Positions 13,915-20,536 are shown, counted from the stretch's first letter. The stretch is DNA of 51,079 nucleotides from a virus (IMGVR_UViG_3300045947_000115:1-51079), one strand, 5' to 3'. Notes: generated from the letters alone by a model not told the origin. Numbers and translations are program-made.

Positions 13915-13942
13915 CATTATATCTAAACCCCCTGAAGATCAA
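13915..13942 (-). promoter_or_regulatory. Candidate leftward promoter of the virion block
   Basis: The minus strand reads TTGATC, 15 bases, TATAAT, then GTTTCTGAC and the ATG at 13906. The -10 is a perfect consensus and the -35 matches 4 of 6, with short spacing. The expected start is only two or three bases upstream of the ATG. The ten bases TTTAGATATA just upstream of and overlapping the -10 (complement of 13918-13927) recur before the gene at 20024. Confidence 0.55.
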
Positions 13943-13983
13943 CACCCTATATATAAAAGGGTAGATGGGTTTCGATGTTTGTT

Positions 13984-14073
13984 GGTGCGTTGGTGCAAGG
14001 TGCGGGAGTGGACAGTGCGCTAGTGCATGGTGCGCTGAACCGTGGTGCGGCAGTGCGCTAGTGCGTTGATGTT
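13984..14073. repeat. Three 30-bp iteron-like tandem repeats
   Basis: RGTGCR hexamers start at 13984, 13992, 13999, 14014, 14022, 14029, 14044, 14052 and 14060. The spacings run 8, 7, 15, 8, 7, 15, 8, 8, so the whole is an imperfect 30-bp unit repeated three times with three boxes per unit. A longer identity, AGTGCGCTAGTGC, appears at 14014 and 14052. Regular helical phasing suggests cooperative binding by an initiator or repressor. Confidence 0.7.
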
Positions 14074-14126
14074 TATATGTTATGAGCGGCATTTGGGAAA
14101 CAGGAAAAATTCTCGGAATGACCCCC

Positions 14127-14144
14127 CGATTACAATTTCGTAAG
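14127..14144 (+). promoter_or_regulatory. CGATTACAATTTCGTAAG element in the control region
   Basis: This 18-mer differs in one base from the complement of 44586-44603, which lies just upstream of the gene starting at 44569. It contains the imperfect palindrome TTAC-N6-GTAA and a TACAAT that could act as a -10. It lies in the loop of the GACCCCC/GGGGGTC hairpin. Confidence 0.55.
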
Positions 14145-14192
14145 CCGGGGGTCGCGAGGGCCTCCCCCCCCCCCGCCTGACCTACCAGGAAT

Positions 14193-14276
14193 GTAATCAC
14201 GATCACGGGCCTGTCGTTACAAGTTTATAACTATCGCTAACTGTAAGCACAGTATTGTAACCAGGTGATTACAGTT
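14193..14276. promoter_or_regulatory. Inverted GTAA/TTAC repeats, probable operator cluster
   Basis: GTAATCAC (14193-14200) is the inverse of GTGATTAC (14265-14272), and AACTGTAA (14239-14246) is the inverse of TTACAGTT (14269-14276). GTTA-N8-TAAC lies at 14216-14231. Such a density of short palindromic elements in an AT-rich island is typical of repressor/operator regions. Confidence 0.5.
14225..14241 (+). repeat. 17-bp direct repeat, copy 1
   Basis: TTATAACTATCGCTAAC. The second copy at 14356-14372 differs only by C to G at one position. The copies are 131 bp apart and each is preceded by a GTTACAA element. A regulator-binding site or a promoter -10 region is inferred. Confidence 0.7.
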
Positions 14277-14355
14277 TTGGTTTGGCGCCAGCAGGTAGAG
14301 GGCGGGGGGTCTATCACCATGCCGGCCGGGGATAGTTACAAACTTAGGCGCAACA

Positions 14356-14372
14356 TTATAACTATGGCTAAC
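14356..14372 (+). repeat. 17-bp direct repeat, copy 2; possible rightward promoter
   Basis: TTATAACTATGGCTAAC. TTACAA at 14336-14341 is 15 bases upstream of TATAAC at 14357-14362, a possible though short-spaced promoter for the rightward genes that begin at 14444. Confidence 0.5.
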
Positions 14373-14443
14373 GTCTTAACCTGTATACCTCAGCTCTACC
14401 CTAATGCCGATCAGCCTATGTGCCGATAGCTAGATTGAAGACC

Positions 14444-14536
14444 ATGAGCGACTACCACATTAGAGACGACGGCGCCGAGCGCATGATAACCGGTATGCTA
14501 CTACTTGCAGTACTGGTACTTGCATTGGTAGCCTAA
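14444..14536 (+). CDS. Small single-pass membrane peptide, 30 aa
   Basis: MSDYHIRDDGAERM followed by a wholly hydrophobic stretch (ITGMLLLAVLVLALVA) to the C-terminus. The stop TAA is 18 bases before the next ATG. The ribosome site is weak (GAAG). It is the first rightward gene after the control region. Small early membrane peptides can act in exclusion or host takeover, but no family match is recognised. Confidence 0.5.
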   Translation: MSDYHIRDDGAERMITGMLLLAVLVLALVA

Positions 14537-14554
14537 TTGATCAAGGATAAGCAC

Positions 14555-14965
14555 ATGCTTAACCCTGCCGCCTATCGTTGCCCGACATGCGAAGACGTAT
14601 TACCGGCTCCGGTTACGCTGCCGCTGACGTTGTTCTACTCAAATGCTACCGAAGGCAGCCGGCCCGTGTGCCCGTCTTGCCATGCCTCCGCAGTAGAGCA
14701 CGGCAAGCGCCACGCGGACGATCCGGAGCCGGGTGATCTGCTCGAACTGCAGATAGACCTATACGGCCCGGTCTCATTCGACGACTATCAGACGGCCGTG
14801 GCGCGCGTGTTCAATTCGGCCGATTACATGGCAACGGGCACACGCCTAGACCGGTTTGGCAACGTCTCGACCACGGCCCGATACTGTGACGACGAAGAAG
14901 AACCGGGCTGCCCGGAGTGCATCCGATCGAACGGACCGCACTACACCGGGCCGTGTGTTCACTAA
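14555..14965 (+). CDS. Zinc-ribbon-like accessory protein, 136 aa
   Basis: The start MLNPAAYRCPTCEDV is followed by a second CPSC at about residues 40-43, giving a Cys4 zinc site. The C-terminus has another pair of Cys (GCPEC and PCVH). The ATG at 14555 has AAGGA at seven bases and is preferred to the upstream TTG. No family is recognised. It may bind nucleic acid or protein through zinc. Confidence 0.7.
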   Translation: MLNPAAYRCPTCEDVLPAPVTLPLTLFYSNATEGSRPVCPSCHASAVEHGKRHADDPEPGDLLELQIDLYGPVSFDDYQTAVARVFNSADYMATGTRLDRFGNVSTTARYCDDEEEPGCPECIRSNGPHYTGPCVH

Positions 14966-14977
14966 CCGGAGGCAGCC

Positions 14978-15343
14978 ATGGCGAAGAGACCGACAAGCCA
15001 CGCGGACAACCTACGGGCCTTTATGGCGCGGCATGGGTTCGAGCTGCAGGGAACGGGCGGCAATTGCACGGCGCTTGTACGTGTGTCGCCCGATGGGGAG
15101 ATTGAAGAATTGATCACGCTGCAGCAGGAAAGCGCCGCGCCAGAGGCAATTACCGATCTAGTCCACGTCTCAACCAATAACCGGATCGACGGAGTGCAGG
15201 ACGATCACCCGACACCGGCCCGCATGTGTGAGATTGTCGCGGCGCTTGAAGACCCGAGCGAAGAGTACGCACTGCTGGATCTACGGCTGCAGAATGGCAT
15301 CGGGCAGCGTGTGATCCCGTCCGCGTGGCGGGTACGGAGGTAA
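14978..15343 (+). CDS. Accessory protein of unknown function, 121 aa
   Basis: Starts MAKRPTSHADNLRAFMARHGFELQGTGGNCTALVRVSPDGEIEELITLQQESAAPEAITDLVHVS. The pattern of strand, turn and charged helix suggests a compact alpha/beta domain. A good GGAGG lies six bases before the ATG. No homologue is recognised. It is part of the short-gene cassette. Confidence 0.65.
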   Translation: MAKRPTSHADNLRAFMARHGFELQGTGGNCTALVRVSPDGEIEELITLQQESAAPEAITDLVHVSTNNRIDGVQDDHPTPARMCEIVAALEDPSEEYALLDLRLQNGIGQRVIPSAWRVRR

Positions 15344-15349
15344 GCGCCC

Positions 15350-15505
15350 ATGCTCCGCCAATTGATAGCACACATCGTCACGCGCGTGACGCGCGGGCGG
15401 TACCGGCTGCAGGTTGTCCACGTTTTCGACGGCGCCGTAATTACCCGTCGAACCCGGACCGGATCGGCCCGTTCCATACTCCGGAGGGTACGCGCATGCG
15501 CTTGA
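15350..15505 (+). CDS. Short basic protein, 51 aa
   Basis: MLRQLIAHIVTRVTRGRYRLQVVHVFDGAVITRRTRTGSA and so on, Arg-rich. The stop TGA lies inside the start of the next gene (ATGCGCTTGA), and the start is four bases after the previous stop, so the arrangement fits the coupled cassette. The ribosome site (GGAGG at 15336-15340) spans the previous stop region. The function is unknown. Confidence 0.5.
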   Translation: MLRQLIAHIVTRVTRGRYRLQVVHVFDGAVITRRTRTGSARSILRRVRACA

Positions 15506-15816
15506 TCCTTGCCGATACGCTGCCAGGTTTGTTAGTTCCGGCCCGTATGACGGTCTTCGGTACCGTCATTCGGCCCGGCCGGCGGTACAAGCGCTTTACC
15601 GAGCTGCAGTACCTACAGGCCGGGTGGAACGGGTGGAACCCGGATCCGGGCATGGAGACCGCCATGGCCAGGCTGCCGGGTTCCGGATCGTTTTATTGGC
15701 CGTCCGCGTGGCGTCTCTACCTTGCCGCGCGCCGTCTCATGATCACGGATCCGACAGTCCGCCAGATCAAGCTGGAGACGATCAGTGGGCGGGAGATTGC
15801 CCGGATCTATCGGTAG
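15496..15816 (+). CDS. Accessory protein of unknown function, 106 aa
   Basis: MRLILADTLPGLLVPARMTVFGTVIRPGRRYKRFTELQYLQAGWNGWNPD, later FYWPSAWRLYLAARRLMI. It is rich in aromatic residues. The start ATG has GGAGG nine bases upstream and overlaps the previous gene. No family is recognised. Confidence 0.6.
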   Translation: MRLILADTLPGLLVPARMTVFGTVIRPGRRYKRFTELQYLQAGWNGWNPDPGMETAMARLPGSGSFYWPSAWRLYLAARRLMITDPTVRQIKLETISGREIARIYR

Positions 15817-15830
15817 CTAGGTTGTGATAT

Positions 15831-15848
15831 GGTACCGGTAGCGGTACC
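15831..15848 (+). promoter_or_regulatory. GGTACCG hairpin before the gene at 15864
   Basis: GGTACCG and CGGTACC form a perfect 7-bp stem with a four-base loop just upstream of the GGAGG at 15854-15858. It sits in a 47-base gap after the previous stop. It could modulate translation, or be an accident of the abundant GGTACC in this genome. Confidence 0.35.
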
Positions 15849-15863
15849 GCATTGGAGGTACTT

Positions 15864-16127
15864 ATGGTCAGGCTTCGCGGACATGCGGCGTTAGTGGATT
15901 GGGTGGAACTTGAACGCCAGGCACACGCCACAAGCGCCAAGATCCAGTACCGCCGGGCACGGTGCGAGCACGGCAAGACGCGCGAAGAGACATGCCGGAG
16001 CTGTGAGGGCGGGTACGTGCAGGACACATCCGAGTACGCCAGGCTGCCGGAAACCGTGGCGGCCGTGGCCGTCTCCGACGACGGGTACGACGTGGCATTT
16101 ATTCAAGGGGGCGGCCGTGGACGCTGA
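15864..16127 (+). CDS. Small Cys/His zinc-motif protein, 87 aa
   Basis: Residues about 30-45 read RCEHGKTREETCRSCEGG, a C-x-H-x8-C-x2-C zinc motif common in small phage proteins. The N-terminal part is a charged helix (VDWVELERQAHATSAKIQYRR). GGAGG precedes the ATG at 15864. The function is unknown. Confidence 0.65.
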   Translation: MVRLRGHAALVDWVELERQAHATSAKIQYRRARCEHGKTREETCRSCEGGYVQDTSEYARLPETVAAVAVSDDGYDVAFIQGGGRGR

Positions 16128-16329
16128 TCGGTTGATCGGTTTGGCGTATGTCGCCGAGCGGCGCCATTCCGGGCAATGGTCGCGCGGGTACCGGTTGTTA
16201 AGCCGGATCCGGTGGCGGCCAGGCACGGATCGCGCGTCCCGGTTACTGCCGCGCGAAGAATGGCACGGCGCGCGGCAATGGGCGGCGCACTATACGCGGT
16301 TTGCCCGTCGTCACCCGAGAGCCTTCTAA
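16117..16329 (+). CDS. Accessory protein, 70 aa
   Basis: Starts with GTG at 16117 (VDADRLIGLAYVAERRHSGQWSRGYRLLSRIRWRPG) behind an AAGGGGG ribosome site and overlaps the previous gene by eleven bases. Basic, Trp/Arg-rich C-terminal half. No family is recognised; nucleic-acid binding is possible from charge alone. Confidence 0.55.
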   Translation: MDADRLIGLAYVAERRHSGQWSRGYRLLSRIRWRPGTDRASRLLPREEWHGARQWAAHYTRFARRHPRAF

Positions 16330-16339
16330 GGGGGATCCC

Positions 16340-16690
16340 ATGGCGCGCGAACGTTTCCGCGTAACGTACGACACGGTGACACCGGAGTCCGCCGAGCAGG
16401 GGGATTATGCCGATAGCAGCTTCGCTCATCCTGGCGGGTGGAAGTTTGACGCCACCGATCCCGGTCCGCACGATCTGACACTCCGCGAAGCGCTCCGCGC
16501 GTGCGGGTTCTACGGCAAGCCGGCGCGCGGCGCGTTCGAGGACGGCGGCCGGGGATTCTATGCGGCCGATAGCGAGACCAATTATCGGACGGGTGAGGAT
16601 ACGCGGTACGCGATCCATCCGCCCGACACAATCACGCCGGCCAGCTACGCGCGAGTGGCGCGGGTACTCGGCGCAAGGGGGCGATCATGA
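16340..16690 (+). CDS. Accessory protein of unknown function, 116 aa
   Basis: MARERFRVTYDTVTPESAEQGDYADSSFAHPGGWKFDATDPGPHDLTLREALRACGFYGKPARGAFEDGGRGFYAADSETNYRTGEDTRYAIHPPDTIT. The T-x-E-S-A-E-x-G-D-Y-x-D-x-G/S-F pattern and the DLTLREA helix resemble a group of small uncharacterised phage proteins. GGGGGAT lies before the ATG. ATGA overlap with the next gene. Confidence 0.65.
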   Translation: MARERFRVTYDTVTPESAEQGDYADSSFAHPGGWKFDATDPGPHDLTLREALRACGFYGKPARGAFEDGGRGFYAADSETNYRTGEDTRYAIHPPDTITPASYARVARVLGARGRS

Positions 16691-16983
16691 GCGCGTACGC
16701 GGATTTCCTGGCCCGTGCCACCCGTACCCACGGGGATCGGTTTACGCCGCCACTGGAGGCGGATCGGTTTGCGCGGTACCTGCACGATTATACCGTCCGC
16801 GTCACCGTGGAACGGGTATACCCGAGCGGGGAAACGTGGCGCCGTACCGGGTACATCGGCGTGACGACCGGATGGAGTCCCGCGTTTCTGCTACTCACGC
16901 GGATCACAAGTCGGGGATCCTCCGACGTCCTCGGCGCGGGGGATCGGATCGTATCGGTCAAAACACGGAGGGCGCGATCATGA
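16687..16983 (+). CDS. Accessory protein of unknown function, 98 aa
   Basis: MSAYADFLARATRTHGDRFTPPLEADRFARYLHDYTVRVTVERVYPSGETWRRTGYIGVTTGWSPAFLLLTR. A helical start followed by a small beta-sheet domain. Overlaps both neighbours by four bases (ATGA), so it is translated by coupling. No family is recognised. Confidence 0.6.
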   Translation: MSAYADFLARATRTHGDRFTPPLEADRFARYLHDYTVRVTVERVYPSGETWRRTGYIGVTTGWSPAFLLLTRITSRGSSDVLGAGDRIVSVKTRRARS

Positions 16984-17438
16984 GTGCCACGCGGTACCAG
17001 TGTGCGAATTGTGAAACGGTGTACAGCCATCCCGACGACTACGACGGGGCACCGGATGCCGGCATGCCGCCGCCGTTCGAGCTGGAGGTAAAGGATCTCG
17101 CCGAGCGCCTGACGCCTGGCGATACGGTGCCGGAGGGACAGTGTCCGGGTTGCGGGGCTATGGTCTTCGAGGTACCCGCCCCGCCCGCGCGACAACCGCG
17201 CCAGCGGCGGAAGGCGGTACCGAAGGAACGCCCGGAACAATTCGCGGACGCGTACCACGCTATCGCGCGGGTAAACCATTATCTAATCGGACTGGCGGAG
17301 CGTCCGACGACCGAAGAGCTGCAGGAGGCGTACCGGCTCATGGTGGATCGTGACTTGGCGAAGAGCACGACAAGTACCCGCCTAGCGCTGGATCTCATGG
17401 AGCACGACGCGCGCCTGTATCACCGGATCACGCTGTAA
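16980..17438 (+). CDS. Zinc-ribbon accessory protein, 152 aa
   Basis: The N-terminus is a zinc ribbon: YQCANCETVY at residues 6-15 and QCPGCGAMVFE near residue 55, with an acidic loop between. The C-terminal half is helical (RPEQFADAYHAIARVNHYLIGLAERPTTEELQEAYRLM). Overlaps the previous gene by ATGA. It is the second zinc-ribbon protein in this cassette; such proteins often bind RNA polymerase or other host proteins, but no target can be inferred. Confidence 0.65.
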   Translation: MSATRYQCANCETVYSHPDDYDGAPDAGMPPPFELEVKDLAERLTPGDTVPEGQCPGCGAMVFEVPAPPARQPRQRRKAVPKERPEQFADAYHAIARVNHYLIGLAERPTTEELQEAYRLMVDRDLAKSTTSTRLALDLMEHDARLYHRITL

Positions 17439-17456
17439 AGGGGGAGGTACGGAGCC

Positions 17457-17756
17457 ATGAAGTACCAAGATGATCGCCAATTCGAGCCGGCCACCGGAGT
17501 CAACGAACATGAGACGCTGCCGATCATTATCTGGGGGCGGGATCGTTTTATGTCCGGCTGGGGGGGCGCCGAAGGCGGCTATAGCTGGGCCGGCTGGGCG
17601 TGCCCGTTCGAGGCTGCGGATCGGGTCGAGCGGTGGGTACGGCGCCGCGGGGACATGCAATACGTACGCGTCGGGGGAGACCGCCCGCGCGGCCGCAACG
17701 TGGCACACGTCCATGTGTACGCATGCCGGGACGGACACCCGGCGTTAGGGGGTTGA
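17457..17756 (+). CDS. Accessory protein of unknown function, 99 aa
   Basis: MKYQDDRQFEPATGVNEHETLPIIIWGRDRFMSGWGGAEGGYSWAGWACPFEAADRVERWVRRRGDMQYVRVGG. Trp/Gly-rich and probably a compact beta domain; the WGRDRFMSGWG and AGWACPFEAADRVERWV segments suggest a small conserved fold. GGGGGAGG-type site upstream of the ATG. No family is recognised. Confidence 0.65.
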   Translation: MKYQDDRQFEPATGVNEHETLPIIIWGRDRFMSGWGGAEGGYSWAGWACPFEAADRVERWVRRRGDMQYVRVGGDRPRGRNVAHVHVYACRDGHPALGG

Positions 17757-17758
17757 TC

Positions 17759-18181
17759 ATGGTCGAAGAGCTGAGCGAGTACGATCGCCAGGCGGAGACG
17801 TTCCTGGCCCGGTTTGGGTTGAGCGTTCGCATGGTACACGCGCGAGAACGCCGGCCCGATTGGAAAGACACGCCGCACGCCAGCCCCGATCAGCATTGGC
17901 GCATAACGATTGTCAAGAACAACGACAAGCGGCGCCGGCTGTCGTTCGATTTCTGGAACTCCATACACGACACCGAACACGGGATCGCACTGCGCCCGTA
18001 CAGCGTCCTCGCGTGTCTCGGATCGGACGCGTCGATGGACGAGAACCCGGACGAGATCGCGCGGGAGTTCGGGCCAATGATGCCCAGCCAGGCGTACGCG
18101 ATTGCCGCGTTTGGCCGGAAGATCCGTACCTTCTTCGGTACCATGCCCGGCGCGCTCGACGCGCTGCAGGAGATCCAATAA
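17759..18181 (+). CDS. Conserved-looking phage protein, 140 aa
   Basis: The central part, HWRITIVKNNDKRRRLSFDFWNSIHDTEHGIALRPYSVLACLGSDASMDENPDEIAREFG, resembles a widely seen but uncharacterised phage protein with the pattern Y-x-V-L-x-C-L, P-x-x-x-E-F-A/G near the C-terminus. The ATG at 17759 is three bases after the previous stop. The next gene starts two bases after its stop. The function is unknown. Confidence 0.65.
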   Translation: MVEELSEYDRQAETFLARFGLSVRMVHARERRPDWKDTPHASPDQHWRITIVKNNDKRRRLSFDFWNSIHDTEHGIALRPYSVLACLGSDASMDENPDEIAREFGPMMPSQAYAIAAFGRKIRTFFGTMPGALDALQEIQ

Positions 18182-18183
18182 TC

Positions 18184-18852
18184 ATGAACGTCTTGATCGG
18201 GTGTGAATTCTCCGGCATTGTGCGCGAGGCATTCCGCCAGCGGGGACATGAGGCATGGAGCTGTGATCTGCTGCCGGCCGAAGACGACAGCCCGTACCAC
18301 CTGCAGGCCGATCTCAATTACGTGCTCAATTACCCGGATCGGGTACTCGGCGGGCGCCCGCGATGGATGCGGGATCGCCAGTGGGATCTGCTGATCGCGC
18401 ACCCGCCGTGTACGTATCTCTGTAACTCCGGCGTCCGGTGGCTGTACGGCGGCAAAGGCACGACGCCGAATCCCGAGCGCTGGCGCGCGATGGAAGCGGC
18501 GGCGGCGTTCTTCGGCATGCTGTGGGCGCAGCGGCTGATCCGCATCCCCAAGGTGTGCATCGAAAACCCGATCATGCACCGCCACGCCAGGGATCGGATC
18601 TTCGGCAAGACCACGAACGGGACGCAGACGCAGACGATCCAGCCGTGGCAATTCGGGCACCCGGAGATCAAAGCAACGTGCCTCTGGCTGTCGGACACGC
18701 TGCCGGCACTCACGCCGACGAACATCGTCGAGGGGCGGATCGCACGAGTGCATCGGGCCTCGCCCAGTCCGGACCGGTGGAAGGAACGAAGCAGGACGCT
18801 CCAAGGCATCGCCGACGCGATGGCCGAGCAGTGGGGAGGGTTGCGGGTATGA
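18184..18852 (+). CDS. Putative DNA cytosine-methyltransferase-like protein
   Basis: A 222-aa protein. The start MNVLIGCEFSGIVREAFRQRGHEAWSCDLLPAED is the SAM-binding motif I (E-F-S-G) with an acidic end of the next strand. WDLLIAHPPCTYLCNSG (about residues 67-83) carries P-P-C, the catalytic motif IV of C5-methyltransferases. VCIENPIM supplies the E-N-P motif VI. It is shorter than typical modification enzymes and the target-recognition part is small. Proteins of this type are common in phages and may protect phage DNA; actual activity is not shown. Confidence 0.75.
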   Translation: MNVLIGCEFSGIVREAFRQRGHEAWSCDLLPAEDDSPYHLQADLNYVLNYPDRVLGGRPRWMRDRQWDLLIAHPPCTYLCNSGVRWLYGGKGTTPNPERWRAMEAAAAFFGMLWAQRLIRIPKVCIENPIMHRHARDRIFGKTTNGTQTQTIQPWQFGHPEIKATCLWLSDTLPALTPTNIVEGRIARVHRASPSPDRWKERSRTLQGIADAMAEQWGGLRV

Positions 18853-19007
18853 CGCGCTGGCGCTGGCCGAGAGAGTACCGCCGCCGGAGAACGTACGGCA
18901 TGAACCCGCTCGAAGCGCTCATGTGGTCGCTCCCGACGTCGGTACTCCTGATCCTGGCGTGCCTCTTCACCGCCGGGATCATTGCGGGGATGCTGTGGAG
19001 ACGGTAG
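18849..19007 (+). CDS. Small membrane protein, 52 aa
   Basis: MTRWRWPREYRRRRTYGMNPLEALMW is strongly basic, then residues 27-49 (SLPTSVLLILACLFTAGIIAGML) are one transmembrane helix, ending in WRR. Its start overlaps the methyltransferase stop (ATGA). The basic N-terminus predicts an N-in topology. The function is unknown. Confidence 0.6.
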   Translation: MTRWRWPREYRRRRTYGMNPLEALMWSLPTSVLLILACLFTAGIIAGMLWRR

Positions 19008-19102
19008 CCGAGCTGCTCACAGGCGCGGCCGTGGTCGTGGGGCTGAACCTCGCGATCCGCGCCGGGTGTTGGACGGTGGAGGTATGGAGGGGGAGACGAT
19101 GA
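18995..19102 (+). CDS. Possible small hydrophobic protein, 35 aa
   Basis: GTG start after GGGGA; sequence VETVAELLTGAAVVVGLNLAIRAGCWTVEVWRGRR with one central hydrophobic helix. It overlaps the end of the previous membrane protein and its TGA overlaps the next ATG, which fits coupling. It is short and could be a chance frame. Confidence 0.35.
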   Translation: METVAELLTGAAVVVGLNLAIRAGCWTVEVWRGRR

Positions 19103-19413
19103 GCGACCCGAGACACGCGCACGCGTTCGATCCGAACCGGCACGGCTACTGCAAAACAATCGTCGGCGCCGCGCATTGCGGGCTGGGGGTTGACGCGCCG
19201 GTACATACCCGCTACCTCGCCGCCCTGGCCCGCGGCGACAGGCCCACCGAGGGCGAGGAGACACCCGAGCAGTGGGCAAAACTGAAGAAGTACATCGAGC
19301 AGCAGCGCGACTGGCACAAGCGTGAACGCAACGCGTGCGAACGCGGTACCGAGGAATGGCGTGTGCTCGATGCGTACGTGGACGCGTACAACAACGTGCT
19401 GGCGGCTATGTGA
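19099..19413 (+). CDS. Accessory protein of unknown function, 104 aa
   Basis: MSDPRHAHAFDPNRHGYCKTIVGAAHCGLGVDAPVHTRYLAALARGDRPTEGEETPEQWAKLKKYIEQQRDWHKRERN. The N-terminal C/H pattern (H, H, YC, HC) may bind a metal, and the C-terminal half is a long charged helix. GGGGAG precedes the ATG. No family is recognised. Confidence 0.6.
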   Translation: MSDPRHAHAFDPNRHGYCKTIVGAAHCGLGVDAPVHTRYLAALARGDRPTEGEETPEQWAKLKKYIEQQRDWHKRERNACERGTEEWRVLDAYVDAYNNVLAAM

Positions 19414-19433
19414 ACGATCAAAAAGGGGGGACG

Positions 19434-19655
19434 ATGAGGGCCAACGAGGTACGCGACAACGGACGGGTGAAGTACATGGCGCCCAACGGGCGCATCTACA
19501 CAGGAGTGATCTGGCGCCGGTTGATGAGTTCGGCCCTGGAGGTATGGGTCAAGTTCGACGAGTGGCCGCCACACCTCAAACACCACTTCGGGGCTGACGA
19601 CAGCCGGCACAATCACGCACTGATGGACATCGAAGATTTGGACGTCGTGCGATGA
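19434..19655 (+). CDS. Small accessory protein, 73 aa
   Basis: MRANEVRDNGRVKYMAPNGRIYTGVIWRRLMSSALEVWVKFDEWPPHLKHHFG. The strand pattern suggests a small SH3-like beta barrel. A GGGGGG stretch lies six bases before the ATG. ATGA overlap with the DUF4326-like gene. The function is unknown. Confidence 0.6.
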   Translation: MRANEVRDNGRVKYMAPNGRIYTGVIWRRLMSSALEVWVKFDEWPPHLKHHFGADDSRHNHALMDIEDLDVVR

Positions 19656-19945
19656 GCGATCAGCCGCGCGTCTGGAACAAGAAGGATCCCAAGACCCCCG
19701 CCGACGCCGTCTACGTGGGGCGGCCGACGAAGTGGGGGAACCCGTTCAAGATCGGCCGGGACGGTACCAGGGCCGAGGTACTCGCCAAATACCGGTGCCT
19801 GTTCGCCGAGCTGCGACTGTGGACCGTGGCGCGCGAGGAACTGAAGGGCAAGCACCTTGTCTGCTGGTGCGCGCCGGCTCCGTGTCATGCCGACTTCCTG
19901 CTCGAAGTGGCGAACGCGCCACCGGGGTCTGCAATCAAGCTATAG
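19652..19945 (+). CDS. DUF4326-like protein, 97 aa
   Basis: The order V-Y-V-G-R-P-T-K-W-G-N-P-F-K-I-G (residues 20-35), A-K-Y-R-C-L-F, E-L-K-G-K-H-L-V-C-W-C-A-P-A-P-C-H-A-D-F-L-L is the signature of DUF4326, a small family common in phages and plasmids. The invariant WGNPF and CWC-x3-x-CH segments are intact. The biochemical role is unknown; the conserved Cys/His suggest metal or nucleotide binding. Confidence 0.85.
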   Translation: MSDQPRVWNKKDPKTPADAVYVGRPTKWGNPFKIGRDGTRAEVLAKYRCLFAELRLWTVAREELKGKHLVCWCAPAPCHADFLLEVANAPPGSAIKL

Positions 19946-19998
19946 AGAACGTTTACAGCGCACGAGCGCACCACGGGACATTCAAACCCGGCTACCTG

Positions 19999-20008
19999 TT
20001 TAGATATA
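19999..20008 (+). promoter_or_regulatory. TTTAGATATA element before the gene at 20024
   Basis: The ten bases match the element at the leftward promoter (complement of 13918-13927). Here it is followed by GGGGATC and the ATG sixteen bases later. It sits in the 78-base gap after the DUF4326-like gene. A -10 role is possible, but I see no good -35. Confidence 0.35.
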
Positions 20009-20023
20009 GGGGATCTTGATCTT

Positions 20024-20536
20024 ATGGCGTCACCGATTCGGCAACACGCCCAGGCACTACTCGGGTTGCGGCGCACGCTCCGCGAAGAGACCGCACGCGA
20101 GGCCAAGCGGCGCCGGCAGCGACAGCAGGACGCCCGCGCCAGGAGCGCCGCCCGCGGCCCACGGTGGCGCGGCACGGCCTATCAGGAGCGCGCGGGGCAG
20201 GAAGGGCTGATCGCGCGCCTCGGGCTGCCCCTGGCGCCCGTCAGGCGGGCGAAGGCCAGCTTCTGGCACGAGCTGGGACCGCCGCCCGAGTGTCGGCCGG
20301 GCGAGTTCGACAAGGCCAAGATATTCGAGCGCCGGGTCATGGAGCTGCTCGACCGCGGCGGGTGGCCGAAGGTGGAGTACATCACGCTCCGCAAGCTGGC
20401 GGTCAAGTGGGGACGCCGAGCGCGCGGCGAGGATTTCAGATTTGTCATCGCCGGTACCGCCGCGGGCCGGTTGCCGAAGGAGCTGGATCAGGACGTGCGG
20501 GCGGTCCGCGCGGCGAAGGAGGCGGAGCATGGCTGA
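20024..20536 (+). CDS. Basic accessory protein, 170 aa
   Basis: The N-terminal 55 residues are nearly all Arg/Ala/Gln helix (TLREETAREAKRRRQRQQDARARSAARG). The rest contains FDKAKIFERRVMELLDRGGWPKVEYITLRKLAVKWGRRARGEDFRFVIAG, perhaps a small nucleic-acid-binding domain. First gene after a small gap, so possibly from its own promoter. No family is recognised. Confidence 0.65.
   Translation: MASPIRQHAQALLGLRRTLREETAREAKRRRQRQQDARARSAARGPRWRGTAYQERAGQEGLIARLGLPLAPVRRAKASFWHELGPPPECRPGEFDKAKIFERRVMELLDRGGWPKVEYITLRKLAVKWGRRARGEDFRFVIAGTAAGRLPKELDQDVRAVRAAKEAEHG

Larger units (their letters stand above)
13907..14443. other. Divergent control region, possible replication origin
   Basis: This 537-base gap is the only long stretch without a gene and is much richer in A+T than the rest in its right half. 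It separates the leftward virion block from the rightward early block. It holds a threefold 30-bp array (13984-14073), a GACCCCC/GGGGGTC hairpin (14120-14126 with 14147-14153), an 11-base C run (14164-14174), GTAA/TTAC inverted repeats and a 17-bp direct repeat. I find no convincing open reading frame in it. Origin, operator and promoter functions are inferred. Confidence 0.65.

Noticed and set aside
13984-14073. CRISPR array
   Set aside because: The repeat unit is contiguous (30 bp, imperfect) without spacers of constant length between identical repeats; it fits iterons instead.
13907-14443. Possible reading frames or a tRNA in the control region
   Set aside because: The open frames there run through the repeats with no ribosome site, and I could not form a cloverleaf with a T-loop and acceptor stem.
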